From: Delphinapterus leucas
Taxonomy: Eukaryota > Chordata > Mammalia > Artiodactyla > Monodontidae
Assembly: GCF_002288925.2 (NCBI RefSeq)
Contig: NW_022098036.1
Location: 37,571,699-37,635,698 of the forward strand
Length of the DNA stretch: 64,000 nt
Direction: 5' to 3'
This document shows positions 11,416 through 21,927 of the stretch, one piece after another; within the stretch, counting starts at the first letter, position 1; every line of letters starts with the position of its first letter. Both the position numbers and the translations under genes were made by a program. A model generated the notes under the pieces. It was not told the DNA's origin. It saw only the letters and a list, made by a program, of their open reading frames with translations, and did not search any database.

Positions 11416-12990
11416 GATGTATTTCTTAAGAACTATCAAAGAAGAGATCTCGGAAATTAGAAATTGGAGAGCCGAAATAAACAATTCAGTAGAATGGTTG
11501 AAAGTTAAAACTGAGGAAATTTCCCAGAATATTAGAACAGTGAGAAAAGGATGGGGGGAAAAAAGGGAGAAAGAGGCAAGAAAATTAATCTAAGAGCCCC
11601 AAGTATTAGGAGTTCCAAAAGGGGAATAGAGAAAATTAAGGGGAAAATTTTATCAACGAACTATGCTTCAGTTAGAAGTCATTTGGTTGCAGTTGACAAA
11701 ATAGCCAAGCAAAAACAGCAAAAATAATAAAAGTGTTTAATTATCTCATATAACATGAGGTCCGGAGGTAGGCTGTTCCACGTTTGGGGCTTTGACTCAA
11801 TCAACTCTGCCGTATCTCAGTATTTTGGCATTTTGTCCTTAAGTTTGTCTCCGCTACATAGCAAGATGGCTATCACAATTTTAAAGTGACAACATGCCCT
11901 TTCACAAGTACATCCAAAGCAGGGAAAAAGAGACGACACAATGAACTCTTTCCATGCATCTGACTCATATCAGAAAATAAAACCATCCCCTGAAACTCTC
12001 CTTCCCCCAGCAGACTTCTTTTATTTCACTAACCAGAAAAGCATTACATGGCCACCATTAGTTACAAAGTTAAACTGGAAAAAACAAAATATCTGGCAAA
12101 TGGGAATGGGATTACCATGTCTAGCTTTAACATTCATTATGTATTTGTGCTCTGGGACTGGGCACATTGCTGTTTGGATAATATCAGAATTCTGTTAGCA
12201 AGGAATATCAGGAGAATGTCTGTTGACCAGGAAACTAAGAGTGTCTTCTATAATAATGCAAGGAAAATGTCAAGAACTGAAGGATACAGATTTCCAGACT
12301 GAAAGGATATATCAAAGGCCAACCACAGTGAAAACATCAAAAGGCCAATACAATGACACATCTTCTAAACACTTCTGTTTTTTTTTTTTTTTTTTGCGGT
12401 ACACGGACCTTTCACTGTTGTGGCCTCTCCCGTTGCGGAGCACAGGCTCCGGACGCGCAAGCTCAGCGGCCATGGCTCGCTCCGCGGCATGTGGCATCTT
12501 ACCGGACCAGGGCACGAACCCGTGTCCCCTGCATCGGCAGGCGGACCCTCAACCACTGCGCCACCAGGGAAGCCCTTCTAAACACTTCTTAAAGGTATAT
12601 TCAGAAGTTAGGAAATTAGAAGGACACTACACTTCTCAACAGAAACTAAAGAAATTAGAAGAAAATAAAGCATTTCAAAACTCTGAGATAAAAGCCATTT
12701 TCAAGCTAGTATTCTGTACCCAACTAAATTATCGAAGACTCTTTTTAGATATTCAAGGCTTCAAGAAGTTCACTTCCCATCTATCATTTCTTAGGACACT
12801 ACTAGAGTATGTGCGTCAGCAAAACAAAGAAGTAAACCAAGAAAGTAATAGGATTCTAGAGGTATTGATAGCCAGCCTAGACAATTCCTAAACATGATTA
12901 AACAGAAAGAGGGTAGGGTCCAAGAAGGAGGTTTCCAGGAAGAAATAGAATTTATAGAGTGCCTAATGTGTTCAACCATCTTCCTAGAAA
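11416..12990 (+). mobile_element. Ancient L1/HAL1 ORF1-like remnant, interrupted
   Basis: 11416-11650 reads like the ORF1 N-terminal region and 12590-12895 like its C-terminal region. The latter includes a peptide with QGFKKFTSHLSFLRTLLEYV and then NKEVNQES, which resembles HAL1/old L1 ORF1. 11651-12209 is unrelated, probably another old insertion, and a SINE lies at 12377-12575. Not a host gene: a continuous frame of about 220 codons through the SINE is fortuitous. Confidence 0.6.
12377..12575 (-). mobile_element. Short CHR-type SINE, minus strand
   Basis: T-tail, GCGGTACACGG, and a head reading CCACCAGGGAAGCCC. A 14-bp TSD, TTCTAAACACTTCT, lies at 12363-12376 and 12576-12589. It carries a deletion in the central block. 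Confidence 0.93.
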
Positions 12991-15545
12991 GAATTAGCAA
13001 AAATTTTTTAAAAACCTAAAATAAAAAAATGAAATATTAACCAACTTGTGGAAAAATAAAAGACTGTGCCAGAAAGAAAATACACTTAGGAAACACTATG
13101 ATATTTGTAATATATTATTTTAAACAAATTTTGAATTAACCAAAAATTTTAATATAACTAAATTGGGAGGATAGAAGGAGAGTATAGCTGTCAGTCAGAT
13201 CCCAACAGGAAGTAGATGGTACCCTCAAATTAGGATGAACCAAAAGAGTGTGTTTACAAAGGGATTATTTACAAAGATTGGGTAGTATGTAAGAGAATCA
13301 CAGTATTGGACCCCCTAGGCCCAAAGGAGGAAGGAAGGGAATAGTGGCCAAAACCCAAAAGAAGAAAGTTGTAAGGCCCCTTTGTATGAAACAATGACCT
13401 TTGTCACTGGGAGGGAGTTAGGGTAAAGTTAGGGTTAGCCTCTCTCACTTCCCTTCCTCAGACTTCCTATCTGCTCCCCACTGACCAAACCCAACAAGAA
13501 GCCAGACAGTATGGGAGCCACAGATGTGATCCATACAGGTGAGATTCTTGGGACAGAGAGTGGCTGGATGGTGGAACTGGAGGGACAAACAGGAGACATC
13601 TGGCACAGAGGTGAAATGTGATTGTGTGAAAGAGCTAAATCCTCATCTACCATAATAAGTCAGTTTTCAAAACTGATGAATCAAAAGATTGTAGTATATG
13701 GATATTATTTATCTGCACAAAAGCAAATACCACAAGAAATACTTGGTAATGAACATTCCTGAAGAAGGTACTATATGGAGAAAGGTACAGAAGTAGGAAA
13801 GTTCAAGGAGTAGTCAAAGAACAAGTGGTCTAGTGTGTTTATACCATAAGGAATCTGTAAAGGAAAAGTGGGAGATAAACTGAAGTGAAAGGTTGGGGTC
13901 ATATCACAGCACTTCCAAATGCCAGACTGAGTATTCTGTATTTAAACAGTATTGAGCCTTAAGTAAGGGAGTGACATAATGAGAGCTGAGCTCCAAGTAA
14001 GATTGATCTGGCAGTGATAGGTAGGATTAATTAAAGTAACAAAAACCTAGAGAACTTGATACTTAGTAGCTTCTATTTCATAGTCCCAGTTAGAGTTTTC
14101 AAGTACCTAATTTATAACAGTGGTAATGAGAATAGAAAGGATGACATTACCCTAAAAGATATTTGGAAACAACATTGTAAGCAGTTGTTTATTAAAGTGG
14201 GTATAGGAGGAGGATAGGGAAGAGTTAAAAACGAGCTACAAGGATGTGAGCCTGGATAAACTGGAAAATCAGAGTGCTATGAAAACCAGTGATGGCATTA
14301 GTCCAGGACAGGAGCAAGTCTGGGTAAATATTGATTTCACAAATATCCATTGAATACCCACCACACGCCAAGCAATATTGTAGGCAATGGGGAAACAGCA
14401 GTGAGCAAAATTTACAGAAGTTCTTACCCTCATGGAGGTTACATTCTGGTAGAGGAAGACAGACAGCGGATAAAACAAGTAAGCGCTATGGAGGCTAGAG
14501 GTCCTAGGAAGAAATCCAAAGCAGAAATGTGGAACTGGGAGTTTGAGATGATTAATTTGCATTTAGTGATGAGTTTGAGATGGACCTGTGATATCCAGAT
14601 GGAGATGCCCAGACAACTAAAACTCAAGAGAAGTTAGAGCTAGAGAAGTGAAATAGAGATTTTGGAGTTAGAAACAGGAGAGCCAGAACATGATCTAAGG
14701 GGTCAGCTTACTGTTCACAGGGTAATATCTTTTTGATTTAGCTACTGCATTCCCCAGTGTGAGCTCTAGTTTTGCAGATCGAAAGAAATTCTATTTTGTC
14801 AGTGTCTCCAAAGCTGACTGGGTTTGGGACAACTAACGCATGCTAAAAAACAGACTGATGTAAGGTCAGAATTTTAATTTTAAAATGACAAACCACTTTC
14901 AGCTCAACTGTACGGGGCTCACTTTATTTAGAAAAGTGTACGTAGGTAGCTAGAATATCTGACTCCTTTTGCTCATCACAGAATCAGAGCTAGGAGAATT
15001 AGCTGAACAATGTCAAAGCTGTGATAGCCTCATGCACTCCTTAACCTCACAGAGGGACATCTGAACGGAACAGTAATCCTTCTGCCTGGTGATCTGTCCA
15101 CCATCTTCTCAGACAGGAGTAGAAACATGATGTCAATCTGCTCCCCTTTGAGTCTCTTCCTTCTAGGCACCTTACAGACTCTTCCCTGCATTCCTTTTTA
15201 CTTAGAATAATACATAGTTCTTTCGGAACTAGGATACACTTAGATACTATTGTTATGATTTATGGAATCTTGAAGTTTGACAGGAATTAGAATGGCAATA
15301 GCTTCATCTCTAAAGTATTTAGAACCATCCAGGAACTTTTCCAGGGCTCACGGGTGGAAGCTATATGTCATAATATCCTGAGAGGACTCAAGAAAACACT
15401 TAGGAAAAACATCTTAACCTACAATCATGTTCTTCCCACCCCCTTCTACTCATTTTGGCACGTGACTTATGTCTTATGACTTATGATGTGAGAGGCTGAA
15501 CTGAGAAGTGAATGAAAATGTGTTGATGTTTAAGATGTGTTACTC
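12991..15545. other. Intergenic sequence with faint ancient repeats, no gene seen
   Basis: About 14330-14470 matches a common ancient mammalian repeat motif (AATACCCACCACACGCC, CTCATGGAGGTTACATTCTG). The remainder shows no recognised gene. Short open frames at 14269-14637 lie on this repeat. Confidence 0.45.
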
Positions 15546-15762
15546 AGGGGGCTTCCCTGGTGGTGCAGTCCCCCTGGTGGCGCAGTGGTTGAGAGTCCGC
15601 CTGCCGATGCAGGGGACACGGGTTCGTGCCCCGGTCCGGGAAGATCCCACGTGCCGCGGAGCGGCTGGGCCCCTGAGCCATGGACGCTGCGCGTCCGGAG
15701 CCTGTGCTCTGCAACGGGAGAGGCCACAACAGTGAGAGGCCCACGTACCGCCAAAAAAAAAA
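15546..15762 (+). mobile_element. Short CHR-type SINE with duplicated 5' head
   Basis: The head contains CCCTGGTGGTGCAGT followed at once by CCCCCTGGTGGCGCAGTGG, so box A sequence occurs twice. The rest is a normal short copy ending GTACCGCCA(n). TSD ATGYGTTACTC lies at 15535-15545 and 15763-15773. Confidence 0.9.
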
Positions 15763-15773
15763 ATGCGTTACTC

Positions 15774-16745
15774 TATTTTTTAGCACCTACTATGTGTCAG
15801 GCACTTCGCTAAATGCTAAGGATATAATAGTACCTCGTGGGGTTTGCAGTTTATTGAGGCAGGAAATACAAACCTTTGTCAAAGTTAATTCCTGTGAATC
15901 TGTCTTAGATGTCACATCACACCCCTGGCCCCCACAATGTCAGGACTCATCATGAAAACAATGAAGTTTTCTAAGATTCTACAAGCCAGATCCATCTCTA
16001 CTGTTACCTCAACAAGGCCATGGGTATTGAGGGGGAATGGGTGGCCCGTCATAATAACAGCTACTGACAACAAAGAATATATGCAGAAAAGAACAGGTGG
16101 AATCATGAGCATGTATAGGCAAGAAAAGAGAGCCAAAAACAGAACCATGAAAAATGGTTCTAGGAGACGAACAAGAAGAAATGAAGCCAGCAAAGGAAAT
16201 GGGAATAGTTTGAAGAGAGATAGGAAAAGCAGATGACACTATGCCACAGAAAGCAAGGAAGAAGGGAGGAATGAGCATTGGATTCAGAGACAAAGAAGTC
16301 ATTGGTCATCTTTAAGAGGGTAATTTCAATGAGATGGTGGGGTTTGAAGCCAGAAAAGAAGATGATAATGAGTGGGTGTGCGGTAGAGAAGTGGCAACAA
16401 CACGTGTCTCCTAGAACAGCAAGAAACTAGCCCTTCTCCGTCTCTCCTCAAATAACCTGAGCTAAGGAGGGGAAGAGGCCCTCCTCATCCAGGAAGGCCA
16501 TCTCTTCCATATTATAGAGTGACCAGCTCTTCCAGTGTGCTCAGATTCTCCCAGGTTTAGCACCAAAAGTCCCACGTGTGGGGCCAGTCCTAGGTAAACT
16601 GGTACTGTTGGCACCTGATACTCATATGGGTATGACACTTTATTTTGGTGAAGTTTTAGATACCTGCTGGTAATCATCGTTTTAAACAATTTTATTGCGG
16701 TATAATTTACATACCATAAAATTCACCAGTTTTGGTGATCATTTA
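15774..16745. other. Intergenic sequence, no gene seen
   Basis: An ancient repeat piece at 15778-15880 (CACCTACTATGTGTCAGGCA) and an L1 3'-end-like scrap at 16680-16730. Open frames of 90-100 codons overlap on opposite strands at 15912-16302, with no recognisable domain; treated as chance. Confidence 0.45.
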
Positions 16746-16751
16746 AAGCAA

Positions 16752-17250
16752 GGCTCAACCCAGGCTGTACATTAAAATCACTGGGGAGCTTTTAATGAAT
16801 ACCAGTGACAAACCCTCACTCCCAGGGATGTCCAGGTGTTGTTACTTTTTGAAAGCAAACCCAGTTAGGGTCTTCCCTGGTGGCGCAGTGGTTAAGAATC
16901 CACCTGCCAATGCAGGGGACACGGGTTCAAGCCCTGGTCCAGGAAGATCTCACATGCCACGGAGCAACTAAGCTCATGCACCACAATTACTGAGCCTGTG
17001 CTCTAGAGCCCGCGAGCCACAACTACGGAGCCCGCACGACACAACTACTGAAACCTGCACACCTAGAGCCCGTGCTCCACAATAAGAGAAGCCACAGCAA
17101 TGAGAAGCCCGTGCACCACAACTAAGAGTAGCCCCTGCTCCCTGCAACTAGAGAAAGCCCATGTGCAGCAACGAAGACCCAACACAGCAAAAAACAAATA
17201 AAATAAAATAAAATAACAGCAAACCCAGTTAATTCTAATGTGCATCCAGG
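16752..17250. mobile_element. MER5A-like hAT MITE split by a SINE
   Basis: Left half: GTACATTAAAATCACTGGGG plus a GCTTTTAATGAATACC block. Right half after the SINE: AATTCTAATGTGCATCCAGG. The halves are inverted-repeat-like, as in MER5A. Confidence 0.65.
16868..17217 (+). mobile_element. Long CHR-type SINE
   Basis: Full-length long form with two ACAACTAC-type internal repeats and an (AAATA)n tail. A 14-bp TSD, AGCAAACCCAGTTA, lies at 16854-16867 and 17218-17231. Confidence 0.93.
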
Positions 17251-18107
17251 ATAAAGAACAACACACAATATCAATGCTCTTCTAACTTTTCAAGAAGGAG
17301 AAATGAAGTAAGCACTCAAATGGATATGATAATGTAGGCTTCTTAAATTGAGAAAATATTTGAAAAGAGTGGGAAAAAAAGAGTATTTCAAGTATTTTTT
17401 TATTTTGAATTCTAGTGCCAAATTCTAGAACTTAGATGAATTTTCCCTTTCGTTAAAATGCAGTATAGTAATTATCTTGCAAGGAAAATCATAATGTGTG
17501 TCCACATTTTGCATGAAATACTGCTTCTGATTACATAACAGTCCTACGAATAAGAAAGTATAAATTTAAATTTTATACAGATGAATACATGTTTCCTTTG
17601 AATGTGTAAAAGAGAATGTTTCAAAATTCAAATCTTCAGTCAGCATTCCAACAGCTTTTACATGCTAAAACGTCATTGATTTCTGTGTAAAAGGGGATTG
17701 TCTTTTCTATAACAGTATTATTCTCCGACTCCAAATCAATTAAAGATAGCCTGCTTTATCCACAAGAGACTCCCTAACAAATCAATGCTAATTCCTAAAA
17801 ATGTTCCAGCTTTTTAAAACTTTATTCACTAAGACACTGGACTGATTCATATTGAACAGGACTGGCATACAAAAAAAGTACATTACTTGAAATTATTTAT
17901 TGTATATGCTCATTACTAGTTATGAGTGAAAAAGATCCTATATAAAAGCTACTTTTTGATTAATAATAATACAGTGACTATGAGTCACTTCACAATTTCA
18001 CTGAGCAAGAAATATAACTTTATTTTCCTACAACTTAAATTAGTTTCTATCTCAAACCCTAATTCTGCCTGTATGGAGCATGGCATAGGCTCTATTCTTG
18101 TCTGTCT
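17232..18107. other. AT-rich intergenic sequence, no gene seen
   Basis: No recognised repeat or gene beyond the last 20 bp of the MER5A-like element. Confidence 0.5.
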
Positions 18108-18120
18108 CAAATAGTCATGG

Positions 18121-18328
18121 GGGGGCTTCCCTGGTGGCGCAGTGGTTGAGAGTCCGCCTGCTGATGCAGGGAACACGGGTTCGTGCCCCAGTCCAGGAAG
18201 ATCCCACATGCCGCGGAGCGGCTAGGTCCGTGAGCCATGGCCGCTGAGCCTGCGCGTCCGGAGCCTGTGCTCTGCAATGGGAGAGGCCACAACAGTGAGA
18301 GGCCCGCATAATGCAAAAAAAAAAAAAA
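18121..18328 (+). mobile_element. Short CHR-type SINE
   Basis: Complete head, GGCCGCTGAGCCTGCGCGTC block and A-tail. TSD AAATAGTCATGGG lies at 18108-18120 and 18329-18341. Confidence 0.92.
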
Positions 18329-18454
18329 AAATAGTCATGGGGTATACCCTCTCTTTGGGGCTTTGTCCAAAAGGTAAGGCCCAAGACCTTCAATGTGAGA
18401 CCCACCAACATCTATTTTTCCATTTCTTCCTTTCTGTCGCTACTCTTCCACTCT

Positions 18455-19525
18455 TCCAAGGCACCCTGATGAAGGGCATCTATGAAAAACCCAGAGCTAG
18501 CATCTTACTTAATAGTGAAAGACAGAACGCTTTTTCCCTAAGACCAAGAGAAAGACAAAGATGTCCACTCCCACCAGTTCTACTCAACATTGTCCTGGAG
18601 GTTCTAGCCAGGGCAAGTAGCCAAGTAAACGAAAAATCATCCAGATTGGAAAGTAAAAAGCAAAACTATCTCTATTTGCAGATGATATGATCTCATACAT
18701 AGGAAATCCTAATGAATCTACTAAGAACTGCTAGAGCTGATAAAACAAAACATAAGATTGCAGGATACAAAAATCAGTTGTATTCCTCCACACTAGCAAT
18801 AAACAACCCCAAAATGATAATCATCAGACAAACGCAAATCAAAACCACAATGTCATATCACCTCACACCTGTCAGAATGGTTATCATCAAAAAGACCACA
18901 AATATTCAATAATAAAAGTTGGCCAAGATGTGGAGAAAAGGGAACCCTTGTACGCTGCTGGTGGGAATGTAAATTGGTGCAGCCACTGTGGAAAACAGCA
19001 TGGCAGTTCCTCAAAAAACTAAAAATAGAACTACCATATGACCCAGCAATTCCACTCCTGGGTATACATCTGAAGAAAACAAAAGCACTAATTCAAAAAG
19101 ATGCATACACCCCAATGTTCATAGCAGCATTATTTACAATAGGCAAGATATGGAAGCAACCTAAATGTCCATCAACAGATGAATGGGTAAAGAAGATGTG
19201 GTACACACACACACACACACACACGTATATACATACATACATATAATGAATTACTACTCAGCCATAAAAAAGAATGAAATTTTGAATAAACTCATAGAAA
19301 TGGAAAGTAAGTTAGTGGTTGCCTAAGGTTGGGAGGTTTGGATAGAAATTGGGAATGACTGCTAATGGTTATGAGGTTTCTTCTGGGGTAATGAAAATGT
19401 TCTAAAATTGACTGTGGTGATGGACGCATTACCCTGTGAATATACTAAAAACCATTGAATTCTATAGTTTAAATTGGTAAACTGTACAGTATGTGAATTA
19501 CGTCTCAATAAAGCTATTTAAAAAG
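18455..19525 (+). mobile_element. L1 ORF2 3' part and 3' UTR with internal deletion
   Basis: Reverse transcriptase FADD motif coding sequence at 18675-18686. Sequence then jumps to the ORF2 C-terminal region (GACCCAGCAATTCCACTCCT near 19040). It ends with a 3' UTR at 19490-19525 (CTCAATAAAGCTATTT). The coding sequence is broken, and a (CA)n/(TACA)n microsatellite lies within it at 19203-19242. 5'-truncated, dead copy. Confidence 0.85.
19203..19242. repeat. (CA)n / (CATA)n microsatellite
   Basis: About 12 CA units followed by GTATATACATACATACATAT. Grown from the GTGGTACA segment of the surrounding L1. Confidence 0.9.
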
Positions 19526-20540
19526 TAAGCGGTTGATTGAGGGTATTTCTGGAAATAAGAATAAAAAGTGATAGATTTAAAGTAAGCAACACTATATATA
19601 TTTCTTACCTCTAAAATTTTTCAGTATATTTGAATACACTGGACAAAAGTCTAAAACTCTAGACTGTAATCACCAGATAACAACAACTTCACATGAGACA
19701 AAAAAGAAGTCATTTCACACCTATGCTTAAGATTCTGCCATAGATTGAATCTCATTGATTCTAAGGAGAAAATGTGTTTATATTTTGATAGCTAGCTTGT
19801 AAGATGGTTACCACAATTCCAAACCTTCCAACCCGACATGGCAATGTGCAGCAGAAAAAGAGGGTGCTTCATCCTGTGTGCCTCTTTTTAAGAGTAAGGA
19901 AACCTTTCCCAGGTTGCAGATTTCCCCTCATTCCTCATTGGTCAGAATTATGTCTCATGCTCCTGCCTAAATCAGACTTTGTGTGGGTGTGGGAGGGGAT
20001 TGTTATAATTGACTCAGACCAGTCAGGATTTACCTGTGTCAAGAGGATGAGGAGTAGATACCAAAACAAAATCAGGACTCTGCTGGCAAGGAAGAAGGGG
20101 GAAGGGATGTTGGGTGGGCACCAGTAGACCCTCATACACACCAAAGACAAAAGAGAAACATGAAATAAAAACTTCACTGCACCTTCTTCAGCTCAGAACA
20201 AGGTATGTGCCCTTCATTCTGTGCCAAGTCAAAATAAAGCAAGAATTTTATGGCCTCCTGGAGCTATTGGATTTCTCCAGGGATTTTTTTCCCCCTCAGA
20301 AAGCAACCTTTACTTACTGGAAAAGGAGTTCCATGGCACACATTTTAGGAAGTCATCAGAAACTTATTTCCAAGTCTTTGCTAGCACATTATTAGCAAAA
20401 GCCACTGTTCCCTACCAGTGGTCCTTCACCATACAATTTTGGATGAATGCATAGTTATAGAACACTATCAGTTTCTTACTACTTGGGATTAGCGTCATTC
20501 AGTTACTTAACAAATGTTTGTTAAGCACAGCTAACCCGGT
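19526..20540. other. Intergenic sequence, no gene recognised
   Basis: Open frames of 77-107 codons at 19804-20454 overlap one another on both strands without a recognisable domain. No splice or promoter context was seen. Confidence 0.4.
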
Positions 20541-20544
20541 GCCA

Positions 20545-20835
20545 TACTAATGATGATTAACATCTACTGAATGCCTACTACATGCCAGGTACTGTAGCTA
20601 TTACTACAGTTTTTATTCCACAGATGAGTGAGTTGTCAAATGGTTAAGTATCTTGCTAGAGAACACAAAAATAAGTAAGGCATGAATCACTATTTTACAG
20701 ACAACAAAGGAAACTGAGACTTACAACAAGCCATTTGCCTGAGATTAAGTAACATAGGAGAGGAGCTGGCAGAATCAGGACTCGAACCAGGAGAGTCTAA
20801 TTGCAAAGCTGGTGCTAATAAACTGCTGCACTGTA
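20545..20835 (-). repeat. Two MIR fragments
   Basis: Minus-strand MIR features: ATGCCAGGTACTGTAGC near 20580, and later GGAAACTGAGACTTACAAC plus CAGGACTCGAACCAGG near 20710-20790. They lie back to back in the same orientation. Confidence 0.7.
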
Positions 20836-21519
20836 TATTCATGGAGGATATTTTTTCTTAAAAGGTGTAAATAAGTGTAGTTCATGCTCACCCAGTTAGA
20901 CAATGGCTTTCCAAATAATATATTCAAAAATCCATATTGATTTTTGTAAAACAGCTTCAAGAGAATGTCTTGATTATTCCAGATGCCACTCAAGACTCAA
21001 ACTTCCATCTCAGATTTCTACTGCAAAGGTGGCTGTTCTGAGCCATTTATTTGTAACGCACAGTTTACCAGATTTGTTTCTAATAATGGGTACCAGTTGG
21101 GCTTACTGGATTTAAAGACAAAAACTCTGCCTACTTCTACATGCTGTATGTCAATAATATCTCAATAAAACTGGGGGGGAAGAACACTCTGCCTGATCCG
21201 TCAATATTATAGTTCAACTCTGCCAAGCAGGTGGTCAACTTAAAAGGATGATGGAATGTATTAAGGAGAATCAGAATCCGACTGTTGGAACACCAACTGT
21301 GTTTGAGAAAGGATCGACCAGTTTAACTAAATTTCTCATCCCTCACCAAGTCACTCCATAGTCAATAAGAGGAGATTGTCCTGTCTAATTATCAATGGTA
21401 CTCTGACTTCCATTCTACTTGCTGACATCCCGTCAGAGTCTCCTTCCTCCAGGATGTCTTCCCAGATCCCTCTCATCAGAGTCGACTGATGTTAAAACAA
21501 TTTGTTGTCTTTTTCTTCC

Positions 21520-21922
21520 TGTTGTGAGCTGAACTGTGTCTCCCCAAAATTCATATGTTGAAGCCCTATCTCCCAGTACCTCAGAATGTGACTGTATTTA
21601 GAGATAGGGCCTTTAAAGTGTGATTAAGTTGAAATGAGGCCATTAGGGTGGGTCCTAATCCAACCTGACTGGTGTCCTTATAAGAAGAGAAAATTTGGAC
21701 AGGACACACAAAGAGAGGAGCACACACAGAAGAAAGACCATGTGAGGACACAAGAAGAAGGCCATCATCTGCAAGGCAAGGAGAGAGGTCTCAGAAGAAA
21801 CCAAGCCTGTTACACCTTGATCTTAGACTTATAGCCTACAGAACTGTGAGAAAATAAGTATTCTGTTGTTTAAGCCACCTGTCTGTGGGATTTTGTTATG
21901 GCAGCCCTAGCACACTAATATA
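21520..21922 (+). mobile_element. MLT1-like solo LTR
   Basis: 403-bp MaLR-type LTR: starts TGTTGTGAGCTGAACTGTG, contains CCCAAAATTCATATGTTGAA and TGGTGTCCTTATAAGAAGAG, and ends in the GCCCTAGCACACTAATA region. 5-bp TSD CTTCC lies at 21515-21519 and 21923-21927. No coding sequence. Confidence 0.85.
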
Positions 21923-21927
21923 CTTCC

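Noticed and set aside
12223..12891. A 222-codon plus-strand frame that looks like a gene
   Set aside because: It reads through an antisense SINE with a clear TSD into an ancient L1/HAL1-like ORF1 end. There is no single protein family along its length.
19804..20454. Cluster of 77-107-codon frames
   Set aside because: They overlap on both strands in different phases, with no motif. Consistent with chance in moderately GC-rich unique DNA.
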